64,000 nucleotides of DNA from CBDCVA01 sp965222935 [NCBI: Candidatus Latescibacterota bacterium] (GTDB lineage Bacteria > Latescibacterota > CBDCVA01), in contig CBDCVA010000002.1 of NCBI GenBank assembly GCA_965222935.1, forward strand, positions 992,001 through 1,056,000. Reading direction: 5' to 3'. Under the pieces are notes generated by a model that saw only the letters and a list, made by a program, of their open reading frames with translations, made no database searches and was not told the DNA's origin. Both the position numbers and the translations under genes were made by a program. Positions 47,435-56,809 of this stretch are shown here, piece after piece (within the stretch, counting starts at the first letter, position 1; every line of letters starts with the position of its first letter).

Positions 47435-49273
47435 CTAAGTCCCTAGCACGGCCAGGAAGGCTTCCTGAGGTATTTCGACGGTGCCGACCAGCTTGAGCCG
47501 TTTTCGGCCTTCCTTCTGCCGCTCGAGGAGCTTGCGCTTGCGGGTAATGTCCCCGCCGTAGCACTTGGCCGTCACGTTCTTGCGCAAGGGAGAGATGGTC
47601 TCACGTGCGATCACCTTGCTGCCCAACGCACCCTGGATGATGACGGGGAAAAGCTGGCGCGGGATCTCCTGCCGCAGCTTCTGGCAAAGCACCAGCGCCC
47701 GCTCCCGCGCCCTATCGCGGTGCAAGATAACGCTCAGGGCATCCACGGGCTCACCGTTGAGTAAAATGTCGAGCTTCTGAACGGCCGCCGTACGATGTGC
47801 CAGGTACTCGTAGTCGAAGGAAGCATAGCCCCGCGTGGCCGACTTCAACTTGTCATAGAAATCGTAGACGATCTCGGCGAGCGGGACCTCGCAGACGAAG
47901 CTAACGCGCTTGGCGCCTATCGCATGCGTCCCCGTTACCTGGCCGCGCCGATTGTGCACGAGCCTCATCACATTTCCCAAGTATTCGGAGGGCGTGATCA
48001 ACTCCAGCGTAAGCCACGGCTCTTCGATCCGCTCAATCAGAGCCGGGTTAGGAAATTTGGCGGGATTGTCCACCATCACGACCTCGCCCCCACGCAGAAC
48101 GGCGCGATACGCCACTGACGGCGCCGTGGTGATGATCTCCATGCCGAACTCCCGAGCCAGCCGCTCCTGCACGATCTCTCTGTGTAAGAGACCCAGAAAC
48201 CCGCACCGGAAGCCGAACCCCAGCGCCTGCGAGGTCTCCGGTCCGTAGGTGAACGCCCAGTCGTTCAGCCTCAGCCGTTCCAGCGCCGCCTTCAATTCGT
48301 CGTACTCGTCGGGATCAACGGGGTAGAGCCCCGCGAAGACCATAGGTTTGACCTCGCGGTAGCCTGGAAGCGCCGCACTTGCGGGCGTTCCACCATCGGT
48401 CAAGGTATCGCCGACGCGCGCCTCGGTCACCTCCTTCACCCCAGCGATGACGTAGCCCACGTCGCCCGCGACGAGCGCCGCAGTCGGCGTCTTTTGCCCG
48501 AAGGTCAACAGCCCGACCTCCTGGACCTCCCGCACCTGCCCCGTGGACATATAGAGCGCCTGCATGCCTCGCCGCAACGTCCCGTCCACCACCCGCACGT
48601 AAGCGACCGTTCCCCGGTAGGCATCGAAGAAGGCATCGAAGATCAATGCCCGCAGCGGCGCCGACGGGTCCCCACCGGGTGGCGGAACTCGCTCGACGAT
48701 GGCTTCCAGGACCTCCCGCGTCCCCAGACCCTCCTTGGCGCTCGCTCGGATCACCTCGCGCGGATCGATGCCGACGAGACCGCCGATCTCCTCGGCCGCG
48801 GCATCCGGCTGTGCGTGAGAGAGGTCCACCTTGTTGACGACCGGGATGAGAGCCAGTTCGTGCTCCAGCGCCAGGAGCACGTTCGAGACCGTCTGCGCCT
48901 CCACGCCCTGCGAGGCATCTACGAGCAAGAGTGCTCCCTCGCACGCGGCTAGACTTCGGCTCACCTCGTAGGTAAAATCCACATGGCCCGGAGTATCGAT
49001 CAGGTTGAGGACGTACTCCGCGCCGTCCGGCGCGCTGTAGACCATGCGCACCGGGTGCGATTTGATCGTGATCCCCCGCTCCCGTTCCAGGTCCATGGCA
49101 TCGAGGACCTGCTTGACCATCTTGCTGGGCGCCACGCTGCCGGTGGCCTCCAAGAGCCGATCAGCGAGGGTGGATTTGCCATGATCGATGTGCGCAATGA
49201 TACAGAAATTACGCAAGCTGGCGGCCTTGGGAACACCAAGCTGCGCAAGGGCTTGTTCAGTCGCAAGACTCAC
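47435..49273 (-). CDS. lepA: elongation factor 4 (LepA), ribosome back-translocase GTPase
   Basis: A 612-residue translational GTPase. G1 [15 protein letters not shown]3 [20 protein letters not shown] and G4 NKVDLSHA are intact. EF-G-like domains II-V follow, and the C-terminal LepA-specific domain ends with the basic [20 protein letters not shown]. It acts on stalled or misplaced ribosomes. It is the first gene of the leftward run lepA-lepB-hemW-serS and has its own promoter. Confidence 0.98.
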   Translation of the reverse strand: MSLATEQALAQLGVPKAASLRNFCIIAHIDHGKSTLADRLLEATGSVAPSKMVKQVLDAMDLERERGITIKSHPVRMVYSAPDGAEYVLNLIDTPGHVDFTYEVSRSLAACEGALLLVDASQGVEAQTVSNVLLALEHELALIPVVNKVDLSHAQPDAAAEEIGGLVGIDPREVIRASAKEGLGTREVLEAIVERVPPPGGDPSAPLRALIFDAFFDAYRGTVAYVRVVDGTLRRGMQALYMSTGQVREVQEVGLLTFGQKTPTAALVAGDVGYVIAGVKEVTEARVGDTLTDGGTPASAALPGYREVKPMVFAGLYPVDPDEYDELKAALERLRLNDWAFTYGPETSQALGFGFRCGFLGLLHREIVQERLAREFGMEIITTAPSVAYRAVLRGGEVVMVDNPAKFPNPALIERIEEPWLTLELITPSEYLGNVMRLVHNRRGQVTGTHAIGAKRVSFVCEVPLAEIVYDFYDKLKSATRGYASFDYEYLAHRTAAVQKLDILLNGEPVDALSVILHRDRARERALVLCQKLRQEIPRQLFPVIIQGALGSKVIARETISPLRKNVTAKCYGGDITRKRKLLERQKEGRKRLKLVGTVEIPQEAFLAVLGT

Positions 49274-49291
49274 GAGTACCTCAAAGTTGGG

Positions 49292-49320
49292 AAAATAGGC
49301 TCAACGCTCGGTCCGGTCAA
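49292..49320 (-). promoter_or_regulatory. sigma70-type promoter of the lepA operon
   Basis: Minus-strand TTGACC (49320-49315) and TATTTT (49297-49292) are spaced by 17 nt and end 18 nt before the lepA start codon. Transcription from here could continue through serS into the envelope genes, as no intrinsic terminator was noticed until 33107. Confidence 0.6.
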
Positions 49321-49435
49321 ATGGCTCCAACGCTGTTGAGCACACTGAGAGAAATCCCAGGGTTTCCACCCGCGAGGACGTCTTTCAATGTATGGGAGAA
49401 TCCATGTCCAGAACGCCGCGATCGCACGGTGCTCC

Positions 49436-51502
49436 CTAAGGACGCATGTGCCGCCGAAGTTGCTGCAAGTTTTGCCGCGCGTTGATGTGGCCAGGGGCTA
49501 CCTCGACCGCTTTCTGCCAGTACTCTCGCGCGCGTATCAAATCCCCCATCTGCGCATAGGCCACCCCCAGCGCGTTGTAGCCCGAGGCAAACGCCGGATC
49601 GCTCCGAACGCTCCGCATGTACCACGAAAGCGCCTCCTCCATTCGCCCCTGCTCCAAGGCCACCTCGCCTCGGCCATAGAGGGCCCGAACGAAGAAGGGA
49701 TCGACCTCCAGCGCCCGCTCGAACGCCGCCGCCGAGCGGTCCAGGTCGCCATGCAACAGATGCGTTCTCCCCAGGTTGTATTGCACGCTCACGGCGCCAG
49801 CAGCCACGTTGGCGACGCGCGCGTAAACCGAATCGGCGGCGGCTTTCGCACCACGGCTATACAGGGCCTCTGCCCGCGCGAAGGTGTAGTGAGCCAGGAT
49901 GCGCTCGAGCCACAGGTCCTGCCCCCAGCCCGCCGCGATGAAGGAATCGGGGTCCGAAAGCCGCCACTGCACCGCCAGATCGCCCGAGTTGGCCGAATCG
50001 GCATCCGGAACGATTCGGTAGGTCAACCCGTAAGGCTCCCACCGGTATCCGGGGATGCCCCACTGGTTCTCCCCCCGCACGTCGAAGACGGGCCGCCCTC
50101 GTCGCAGAAGTCGCTCCTCCGCTAGCGCCATTCGCCGAGCCCGAGGGGCCTTTTGGAGCCGCGACAGGTCCTTCCCGTAGACGCCCGGCGAGAGGTGTCC
50201 ACCACGGCAGGAGAGCTGTACGTCCGGCCGCCGCCCCTCGATGAGATGGAGGTAGCACAGGATGAAAGTCGCGTCGTCTCCCTCGGCCAGGAGCGCAGCG
50301 CCTCGCGGCAGAGGTCCCAGGATGTCCAGCCCATAGCGGTAGGCGAGCCAGTTGTCGTGCAGGTCCACAGCCTGCCAGTTGGCCGCAAGCGGCACAGCCG
50401 GAAGAATGAACGCCAAAGCCCAACCCCATCCGCGCGCCACCGCCACGCGCCTCCAGGCTCCTAGCCGCCGGCCCACTCCAGCCAACCCGAAGCCGATCCA
50501 CAGCGCCGCCACGAGGAAGGTCGGCATGTAGAAGACGTGGATGTCGGTGATATCGTAATTGACCGCGTAGAGCAGATTCACGGCGGCGATCATCACGAGC
50601 GGACCGGCCAGAGGCCGCGCTAGATGGAAGCTCTCTATGAGGCCCAGCACCACGAAGGGGAGTGATAGCAGCGTCCCCTGCTCGACCAGGATCGCCGCGA
50701 AGCGTCCCAGGTTGCGAATAATGGCACCCAGCGGCATCTGTCCAAGGAAGTGGCGGTACTGCTGAGCGGTGATGTGATCCCAGAAATCGCCCATCGTGCG
50801 CAAGGGCACCCACTGGATCGCAGGCCCGAGCTCCGCGCGCACCCACAGGCTCAGATAGGGTGATAACCCCACTAGCCCGAGGCCAATCCCCCAGGCCAGC
50901 CACCAGGGTCGCTCCCGCACCCAGGAGCGCTTCAACCAGAGCACCCACGCGAGCGCAGGCCAGATCAGGACGACCGTCAAGTGGTGCGCGAGCCCAAGAC
51001 CCATCACGTAGGTCAATCCGAAGAAGGCCCGCCCGTCCCCACAGAACCATCGGGCGGCCAGAAGCAGCGTCGCGGCCAGAAGCGCCACGTGCAGCGTGTA
51101 GACCTCGGCCGTCACGGCCTGCGACCAGAAGGTCCCCGACCAAGCGAGCCACAGGGCGCCTGCCAACGCCGAGGGCCGAGGCAAGGCGAGAGTGCGGCCG
51201 CATAGATAGACGAGAGCGCACGCCCAGGCGCCGCATAGCGCCGTGAAGAAGTTGACCCTCATCGGGACGGAAAGCCACGGTGTGAGCAACGAGACGGCGC
51301 GCCCGGCCAGGACGAACAACGGATAGCCCGGTGGATGCGCGATACCAGCGGTGTGCACCGCCGCGATCAACTCCCCCGAGCCGACGACATGAACGGTCGG
51401 AGAAAGCGTGGCGAGGAAGGCCGCCAGGGAGAGTGTCCCCGCAGTCAGCGCGAGGGCGGCATCGCCCCGGGCGAGGGGCACCGAAGCGAAGGGCATGGGC
51501 AT
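49436..51502 (-). CDS. DUF2723 membrane glycosyltransferase with C-terminal TPRs
   Basis: A ~688-residue protein. The first ~420 residues hold about 10-12 hydrophobic helices, with an early loop SGELIAAVHTAGIAHPPGYP that carries the acidic residue and the HPPGYP motif of DUF2723 (protein O-mannosyltransferase-like GT-C) enzymes. A periplasmic segment with Cys-containing loops follows. The last ~200 residues are TPR units (VQYNLGRTHLLHGDLDRSAA, ALYGRGEVALEQGRMEEAL, GYNALGVAYAQMGDLIRA). It likely transfers a sugar from a lipid carrier to an exported target. The ATG at 51502 is after the upstream stop. Confidence 0.88.
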   Translation of the reverse strand: MPMPFASVPLARGDAALALTAGTLSLAAFLATLSPTVHVVGSGELIAAVHTAGIAHPPGYPLFVLAGRAVSLLTPWLSVPMRVNFFTALCGAWACALVYLCGRTLALPRPSALAGALWLAWSGTFWSQAVTAEVYTLHVALLAATLLLAARWFCGDGRAFFGLTYVMGLGLAHHLTVVLIWPALAWVLWLKRSWVRERPWWLAWGIGLGLVGLSPYLSLWVRAELGPAIQWVPLRTMGDFWDHITAQQYRHFLGQMPLGAIIRNLGRFAAILVEQGTLLSLPFVVLGLIESFHLARPLAGPLVMIAAVNLLYAVNYDITDIHVFYMPTFLVAALWIGFGLAGVGRRLGAWRRVAVARGWGWALAFILPAVPLAANWQAVDLHDNWLAYRYGLDILGPLPRGAALLAEGDDATFILCYLHLIEGRRPDVQLSCRGGHLSPGVYGKDLSRLQKAPRARRMALAEERLLRRGRPVFDVRGENQWGIPGYRWEPYGLTYRIVPDADSANSGDLAVQWRLSDPDSFIAAGWGQDLWLERILAHYTFARAEALYSRGAKAAADSVYARVANVAAGAVSVQYNLGRTHLLHGDLDRSAAAFERALEVDPFFVRALYGRGEVALEQGRMEEALSWYMRSVRSDPAFASGYNALGVAYAQMGDLIRAREYWQKAVEVAPGHINARQNLQQLRRHMRP

Positions 51503-51519
51503 GGGGAAACGCGACGAGG

Positions 51520-52506
51520 CTAGTAGAGATCCACGGTCGGGCGAAACAGGAATTCGACGTCTCCATCCCATCCGGCACTGGGATCATACACCCGCCGCTT
51601 CTCCCATAGGAATCCGGTGCGAAGGCGTATGGCGCGCACATGAGACCAGCCCACCGGGAAGCGCTTGCCGATCAGGAAGCTCTGCCTTGAAACCAGAGAC
51701 CGCACCCCGCCGGGGTTTCGGATGGGGAACTGCGTTTCGAGCGCGACCTGCGAGTTACGAAACCAGATGGAGCCCTCCCCCCGCCCATCGTTGCGCTGTC
51801 GCCTGAAGCCGACAACCAGCACGTCCACAACTTCCCTGTGGCTATGAAACTTAGGCCCCACCTCGAAGGTCCAATCGAGCCACGACCCATCGCGCTCGAC
51901 TCTGCCCTTCACCCGCCAGGCCAATTCCAGCGCGACATCGCGAACGATATCGTCAACGATGTCGGCGTCTCTGTTGCGGCGTTTCACGATACGGTGCCAA
52001 CTCACCGTCCCCACGATGCCCATGATGGCTGCGCTCGTCTGCCGTCCTGACGTTCCTTTCTGCACGAAAGGTACAATGTCCCCAACGAAGAGCGAAAGGG
52101 CATAGGGTTCCTCGGCACCGGAGGCGAGAACGCGCACGAGATTCAAGCCGTCCTTGACCTCAAAGCGCCGATAGAAGTCGGGGAAGTTCGCATTCAGGTA
52201 AGGCGGCAAGGTCGGCAGAGGGTAGACTGAGAACTGGATAAGCGTGCACCGGGGTATGATCGAAGGAACCAGAAGCCGCCGGTAGAGGCTCAACGCCTCG
52301 CGCGGCGTACGCTCCACCTTGAAGTCATAGAACAGGCTCGAATAGCTATCGTACGGGCCCAGCCGCAGTGTGTGCTCGATTCTGTGGCTGTGCCGGAACC
52401 AGTGTCGCGCCGTCGTGTACGCCTCGATGGGAGGCGCGGCTAGAAGCAAGCCCACGTAGGCCGCCAAGCTACACGAGATGACGCGACGGGCGTCCATCCG
52501 ATGCAT
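51520..52506 (-). CDS. exported protein of unknown function, possibly barrel-like
   Basis: A ~328-residue protein not assigned to a family. A hydrophobic signal segment (about residues 10-30, ending near PIEAYT) predicts export. The remainder is rich in alternating polar/hydrophobic strands with many Arg and aromatic residues (SYSSLFYDFKVER, WLDWTFEVGPKFHSHREV, DVEFLFRPTVDLY), consistent with a beta-barrel or lipocalin-like fold. The ATG at 52506 or 52497 may be used. It lies between a metzincin-like lipoprotein gene and the DUF2723 gene, 17 nt from the latter's start. Confidence 0.65.
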   Translation of the reverse strand: MHRMDARRVISCSLAAYVGLLLAAPPIEAYTTARHWFRHSHRIEHTLRLGPYDSYSSLFYDFKVERTPREALSLYRRLLVPSIIPRCTLIQFSVYPLPTLPPYLNANFPDFYRRFEVKDGLNLVRVLASGAEEPYALSLFVGDIVPFVQKGTSGRQTSAAIMGIVGTVSWHRIVKRRNRDADIVDDIVRDVALELAWRVKGRVERDGSWLDWTFEVGPKFHSHREVVDVLVVGFRRQRNDGRGEGSIWFRNSQVALETQFPIRNPGGVRSLVSRQSFLIGKRFPVGWSHVRAIRLRTGFLWEKRRVYDPSAGWDGDVEFLFRPTVDLY

Positions 52507-52556
52507 CGCCCCCAATGGCAAGCGTGTGCTGAATCGAGCCCCAGCGTAACCCACGC

Positions 52557-53864
52557 CTAAGGCTCTCTCTCTGGGGCCAGGAACTGAGACAGCGCATCCA
52601 CCACGGCCTGCACTGCGGGGTCGTCGGCCGCACGCTCCTGGTACAGGGCAACAAGCGCACCGGGGTCGAATCCCAACCCCCGCCAGCGGGCGATGGCTCC
52701 GACGGACCGATAGCGCGTCACCGCCACGATGGCTCGGTTGTACGCGTCGAAATCAGCCGTCATCGTCGCCAGATGACCGTTCATGATGGAGAGCGGATCA
52801 TGCACGTGCACGGCTCCCAGGATGTGGCCCAGCTCATGCACCAAGGTCAGCCCTTCGTTGATGATCCCCCAGTCCGCGTCGGGTGAGCCCAGGTCGCGAA
52901 TCAGCAAGTGGTCGCCCAGAAGATACGCCAGCCCGGCCTTGTCGCGCTCTTCCCCGAAAGCTTCCAGGGTCTCTTGAGCCGTGAAACCCACGACGATCGT
53001 TGAATCCGCCGGGACCGCCTCACGCAGCCGCTTCAAAAGCCCATCCATGGTCGTCACGTCATCATCGGAGAACCACAGCCCCGCCGAGGCAACCCGCAAC
53101 CGAATGCCGAACTGCCGCGCGAAGGCCGCCGAGGCGAAGGCCACCCGCTGGCGCACCCTGGCACCCCACCTGTGATCTTCCGTGAATTCCTCGTCTCCGA
53201 CCACGACTAGCGGGAGCACCCGAGGCGCCGCGCCCTGCGGCAGCTTAACTTCCTCCTCGCCCACGGCGAAAGCCCGCAACGGTCCGGTCGGCAGCGGCCC
53301 AAGCGCCCGCGCAATGCCTCGCTCCACCAAAAACGTGCTGCTCTCCACTCTGTATCGACGAATGCCGCTCCGGCTCTCGGCCGGTGGCGAAGGGATGGGC
53401 CAAGTGAGCGCCCCCTCGGCGAAGCGGTGGGAGAACACTTCCCCAAGACCCGGCACCCCACGCATCCGGAACCCCAACTCCCCACGCGGCAGGGCGTGCC
53501 GCGTCCCCCTCGACCAGCGGCAGTCCACCACCAGGAGCGCCTGCGCCCCCGCCGCCTGCGCCGCCCGGGCCAGAAGCCGATCCTTCGTCCCCTCCGGCAT
53601 CGTAGGGTCACCGACGGCGTCGCGTAGGTCGCTCACGCGGTACCCCTTGAGCTCCAGGTACGCCCGAGTCAGGTTGGGCACCTCCGATTCGCATGTCACG
53701 TCGCCCACGTGAAAGGGGTTGGCGTAAAGCCCGATGTGCTCGACCTCGCTCCCGAAGGCCTCCAGCGTGATGCGCTCACGGCCTCCGGGGTCCACGGTAG
53801 CGCAGGCCACAGCCGAAAGCGCTGCCAGGGCGAAGAACCATGAAAGAGACCACCTAGCGCTCAT
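52557..53864 (-). CDS. metzincin-like zinc protease lipoprotein
   Basis: A ~435-residue protein with a signal sequence and lipobox-like AVAC (Cys near residue 21). The zinc motif VHELGHILGAVHVHD (about residue 340) has the HExxHxxGxxH form of metzincins, followed by a SIMNG segment that fits the Met-turn. The N-terminal ~200 residues contain a repeat of short conserved strands resembling a TPR-free binding domain, unrecognised. It would act in the periplasm or at the outer membrane. It is the first of three adjacent leftward genes with the unknown exported protein and the DUF2723 enzyme. Confidence 0.82.
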   Translation of the reverse strand: MSARWSLSWFFALAALSAVACATVDPGGRERITLEAFGSEVEHIGLYANPFHVGDVTCESEVPNLTRAYLELKGYRVSDLRDAVGDPTMPEGTKDRLLARAAQAAGAQALLVVDCRWSRGTRHALPRGELGFRMRGVPGLGEVFSHRFAEGALTWPIPSPPAESRSGIRRYRVESSTFLVERGIARALGPLPTGPLRAFAVGEEEVKLPQGAAPRVLPLVVVGDEEFTEDHRWGARVRQRVAFASAAFARQFGIRLRVASAGLWFSDDDVTTMDGLLKRLREAVPADSTIVVGFTAQETLEAFGEERDKAGLAYLLGDHLLIRDLGSPDADWGIINEGLTLVHELGHILGAVHVHDPLSIMNGHLATMTADFDAYNRAIVAVTRYRSVGAIARWRGLGFDPGALVALYQERAADDPAVQAVVDALSQFLAPEREP

Positions 53865-53951
53865 CGTTCGCCTGAGCCTCACAAACATCCGGGGTACCCC
53901 GCAAACGTGAAGACCGCCCAGTAAGTCGGATGGGGGAACCGCTCACGGACC

Positions 53952-53980
53952 GTGTTCCCCGCACACGCGGGGATGATCCG
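53952..53980 (+). CRISPR. solitary type I-E-like CRISPR repeat
   Basis: A single 29-nt sequence beginning GTGTTCCCCGCACACG and ending CGGGGATGATCCG has the CCCCGC...GCGGGG palindrome and flanks of type I-E repeats. No second copy occurs at the 60-61-nt spacing expected either side, and no cas gene is in the window. It may be a degenerate or orphan array, or the trace of a recombination event. It lies between the metzincin-like gene and the MDR gene. Confidence 0.6.
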
Positions 53981-54017
53981 CGCGAGGCTGGCGCTAGAAG
54001 GATCGACCGCTCCGCAT

Positions 54018-55046
54018 CTACGGCACCAGCACCACCTTGCCGATCGATCTCCGCTCTTCGATCAGGCGGTGTGCCGCAGCCGCGTCCTCGAACCGGTGGA
54101 CGTGGCGCACGACCGGCCGAAGCTCACCCGCCTCGGCGAGCGCGATCAGCTCCTCCATGATCTCGGGCGCGCGCGCCCCGACGTTGCTGATGCCGCCCCA
54201 TCCGATCAGCTTCAGGTTCTTCATCCAGAACGGCAGGAAATCGATCTGGCCCGCACCTGTGAAGGAGTTCGAGCCGAAGCTCACCATTCGGCCGCCCTCG
54301 GCCATGGATTCGAGGCTTCGGGTGAAAACCTCCCCGCCCACCGATTCCCACACCACGTCCACGCCGCGCCCGCTCGTGGCCTCAAGTGCGAGAGCCACGA
54401 AATCATCGGTCCGATAGTTGATCGCCAGGTCGGCGCCCAACTCGCGGGCAAGCGCGAGCTTCTCCGGGCTGCCCGCTGTCGCGATGACCCGCGCACCGAA
54501 GGCTTTTGCGAGCTGGACCGCTAAGACGCCCGTTCCGCCCGAGGCGGCGTGAATGAGCGCAGTCTCACCCGCGCTCAGGCGCGCCGCAATCCTCAACGTG
54601 TGATACGCCACCGGCGCATAGTCGAAGCCGGCCGCCTGCTCCGGCGTGAACGATGGTGGATAGGCTGTGGTGCCCGGCCTGCCATCGGGGCGCGGCCGCA
54701 GGCTCTCCGCATCAACCACGCCCAACTCGACGCATGAACCGGGTCGCACGTCGCGGACCAGATGGCGCGTGCCGAGTGCGACGCCTTCGACGCCCGCCCC
54801 TAGCGCCACGGCCTCCACGCAGGCCATGCCGCCGGGAAAGTTCGGCCTCCCGCTGCTGTCGGCGCTCGGCCCCGGCGGAGCCCCGATGCGGCCGCTGCCG
54901 CCGCGTCGGATGTGGAGTTGGATGTAGTCGATGGCGACGGCCAGCACCTTGACCAGTACCTCGCCGGGGCCCGGCTCAGGCGTCGGAACGTCCTCGTAGC
55001 GCAGAACCTCCGGCCCTCCGAGTTCGTAGTGTACGACGGCTTTCAT
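54018..55046 (-). CDS. MDR-superfamily zinc-independent oxidoreductase (quinone reductase-like)
   Basis: A 342-residue medium-chain dehydrogenase/reductase. The GroES-like N-terminal domain starts MKAVVHYELGGPEVLRYEDV. The NADPH-binding fold has LIHAASGGTGVLAVQLAKAF and ELGADLAINY. The usual zinc Cys/His set of alcohol dehydrogenases is absent, placing it with quinone oxidoreductase-like enzymes. AAGGGGG lies about 9 nt before the ATG at 55046. It is preceded by a small ORF whose stop is 4 nt upstream, so coupled translation is likely. The substrate is unknown. Confidence 0.92.
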   Translation of the reverse strand: MKAVVHYELGGPEVLRYEDVPTPEPGPGEVLVKVLAVAIDYIQLHIRRGGSGRIGAPPGPSADSSGRPNFPGGMACVEAVALGAGVEGVALGTRHLVRDVRPGSCVELGVVDAESLRPRPDGRPGTTAYPPSFTPEQAAGFDYAPVAYHTLRIAARLSAGETALIHAASGGTGVLAVQLAKAFGARVIATAGSPEKLALARELGADLAINYRTDDFVALALEATSGRGVDVVWESVGGEVFTRSLESMAEGGRMVSFGSNSFTGAGQIDFLPFWMKNLKLIGWGGISNVGARAPEIMEELIALAEAGELRPVVRHVHRFEDAAAAHRLIEERRSIGKVVLVP

Positions 55047-55050
55047 TGCA

Positions 55051-55155
55051 TCACGCCCCCTTCGCACGGATGCCGGGTTCTTCGCTCTCCTCCACGTACG
55101 GCTTGAGACGATTGGCCGGGAGGGCTCCCCAATCCTTCGTGTCGTTAGCCCGCAT
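55051..55155 (-). CDS. small ORF of 34 codons upstream of the MDR gene
   Basis: A frame of 34 codons starts with an ATG at 55155 and begins MRANDTKDWGALPANRLKPY. A strong GGAGGAG lies about 3-4 nt upstream. It ends with TGA 4 nt before the MDR start codon (TGATGCAATG). The product is polar, with no membrane segment. Position and ribosome binding site support real translation, either as a small protein or as a coupling leader. No homologue is recognised. Confidence 0.5.
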   Translation of the reverse strand: MRANDTKDWGALPANRLKPYVEESEEPGIRAKGA

Positions 55156-55212
55156 GGTCTCCTCCACCTGTCAAGAGGAATATCGGATGGGCTGAGCACG
55201 CGGGCGTCGGCC

Positions 55213-56067
55213 TTAACGAGACCCCGCCTGGGCGAACTGCTCGTACGAGTCCTCGATCCTCGCCCCGGCGGCATCGCCCTGGTGAATGAGGATGCGGTAG
55301 CGCAGCGTCAGCCGCTCCTTGTGGGGGAGCTTGTACTTCTCTCGCAGGGTCAAACTCGCCAGCATTGTCCCATAATCGCGGGTGAAGAAGGGCGTTGGCG
55401 GATTCGACGGATGGACCATCAACGTGACGCCGACTTTTTCTCCCGCAACCTCCCCGCTGTAGTCCACCCAGCGGGCAACCTGGTCCATAGTCTGCGCCTC
55501 GTTGCGCTCTCCGTTCGAGTTCAGAATCATGCCGCTGTCTTCCACATCCATCGTATCCGCGACCCGTACGCCCAAAAGCCCGTGGATGTCCTGCCCAAAC
55601 GTCAGGTCCGTCCGGCTCGCAATCAGCGTAGACTTGAGGTCAATGATGTGAGCCTCTCCGCCGGGAACGACCGTGAAGTCCCGCTCCTCGTCCAGCAGCC
55701 GAACGTCGTCTTTCGTGATCCAGCCATTGTGCGTCGTGATCTCGATGCCGCCGCCCCGGATCTCGTGCCGGCAGCTTTCCAGGACGATATCCCCCAGGTT
55801 CGGGCGCGTCGGGTCGTTGTCGTGGAAGAAGTTGGCTCCATTCACGTTCGCGTGCCCGATGAAGATCGACTTGTGGTGGTTGAAGCGATACGCGCAGGTG
55901 CATGTGACCTCCCGTCCGCTCGGAGAGTAGACCGGGTAAAAATCGGGGCGGGACTTGTACATGTCGCCGTAGGTCGTGCATCCTTTGTTATAGGCGAGGA
56001 AGAACCTGTCGCCCCGGTAGAACTTCAGGCGCAGTTCCTCCTCGACGACGTGCGGTCTTCCTGCCAT
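55213..56067 (-). CDS. PmoA-like (DUF6807) family protein
   Basis: A 284-residue protein of the PmoA-like/DUF6807 family, which despite its name is not shown to oxidise methane. Typical blocks are visible: RGDRFFLAYNKGC, FYPVYSPSGREVTC, HKSIFIGHANVNG, and WVDYSGEVAG with VTLMVHPSNPPTPFF. No signal peptide or metal motif is clear. The ATG at 56067 has GGAGG 6 nt upstream. In other bacteria such genes cluster with sugar oxidoreductases and dioxygenases, which fits the neighbourhood. The reaction is unknown. Confidence 0.78.
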   Translation of the reverse strand: MAGRPHVVEEELRLKFYRGDRFFLAYNKGCTTYGDMYKSRPDFYPVYSPSGREVTCTCAYRFNHHKSIFIGHANVNGANFFHDNDPTRPNLGDIVLESCRHEIRGGGIEITTHNGWITKDDVRLLDEERDFTVVPGGEAHIIDLKSTLIASRTDLTFGQDIHGLLGVRVADTMDVEDSGMILNSNGERNEAQTMDQVARWVDYSGEVAGEKVGVTLMVHPSNPPTPFFTRDYGTMLASLTLREKYKLPHKERLTLRYRILIHQGDAAGARIEDSYEQFAQAGSR

Positions 56068-56192
56068 TGGGTGCCTCCTGCCGGTATGGAGCAAGTGGAA
56101 TCAAGCTACCTCAGTGGCACTCTACGTCAACCGTCCCATGACCTATCGCGGTGCCGCGGCGATCTTCACCGCCGGCCCACTCCGTTCGTCGC

Positions 56193-56198
56193 TATAAT
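56193..56198 (+). promoter_or_regulatory. perfect -10 box before the Tag-like gene
   Basis: TATAAT at 56193-56198 lies about 55 nt before the ATG at 56254. No good -35 box is found 16-18 nt upstream, so this is a weak or activator-dependent promoter candidate. Confidence 0.35.
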
Positions 56199-56253
56199 GA
56201 ATGGCGGAGGCGCGTCGAGCAACCGAGCGGCGGAGAGATGAGAGGAGCCGGAC

Positions 56254-56709
56254 ATGCCCGATATGCAAGCGTTAGCGCAGATCGACCCAAAATCGTTGGG
56301 CGACTACCTCGAGGTCATGAGCAAGGGGATCTTCAGTAGCGGCATGTCGTGGCGCGTCGTCGAGTCGAAGTGGCCGAGCACCCGCGAAGCGTTCATGGGG
56401 TTTGACGCCGAGGCGGTGGCCACCCTGAGCCAGCTCGACATCGATGAGCTAGTCGAGGACACGCGCGTCATCCGCAACCGCCGCAAGCTCGAAGCCATCG
56501 TCTCCAACGCCGGCAGAATGTTGGAGCTCGAAAGGGAACACGGCTCGTTCCGGGCCTACCTGCGTTCTCACGGGAACTACGAAACCACGGTCGCCGCCCT
56601 TAAAAAGGACTTCAAGTTCCTCGGCGACACGGGCTGCTACTATTTCCTCTACGTCAGCGGCGAGGAAGTGCCGCCGCACGAGGAATGGGAGGCTATGCGG
56701 CGGCGCTAA
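56254..56709 (+). CDS. Tag-like DNA-3-methyladenine glycosylase I family protein
   Basis: A 151-residue HhH-GPD-like protein. It matches Tag over LEVMSKGIFSSGMSWRVVES (with the Glu and Gly-x-Ser-Trp of the pocket), FMGFDAEAVATLS, VIRNRRKLEAIVSNA and KFLGDTGCYYFL. It is shorter than typical Tag (about 185-190 residues): the N-terminal zinc-binding Cys/His and the C-terminal Cys/His pair are lacking. It may be a simplified repair glycosylase or have another role. AGAGGAG lies 6 nt before the ATG. It is convergent with the GH-like gene and divergent from the PmoA-like gene. Confidence 0.82.
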   Translation: MPDMQALAQIDPKSLGDYLEVMSKGIFSSGMSWRVVESKWPSTREAFMGFDAEAVATLSQLDIDELVEDTRVIRNRRKLEAIVSNAGRMLELEREHGSFRAYLRSHGNYETTVAALKKDFKFLGDTGCYYFLYVSGEEVPPHEEWEAMRRR

Positions 56710-56809
56710 GAGCAAGGCGGTGACCCGATCCGCTCGACATCCTCAGTGCGGCACCGTGAGCACTGTCCGCACACGAAAAGGCCCAGGCGTGCTGCAGCGC
56801 GGCGCACCC

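Noticed and set aside
53889-54017. A CRISPR array around the repeat at 53952
   Set aside because: The sequences 60-61 nt to either side do not match the repeat; only one copy is present.
56710-56809. Hairpins between the Tag-like and GH-like genes
   Set aside because: Several short alternative stems (CAGTGC/GCACTG, ACCCC/GGGGT) exist but none is followed by a U-run, so no terminator was called.
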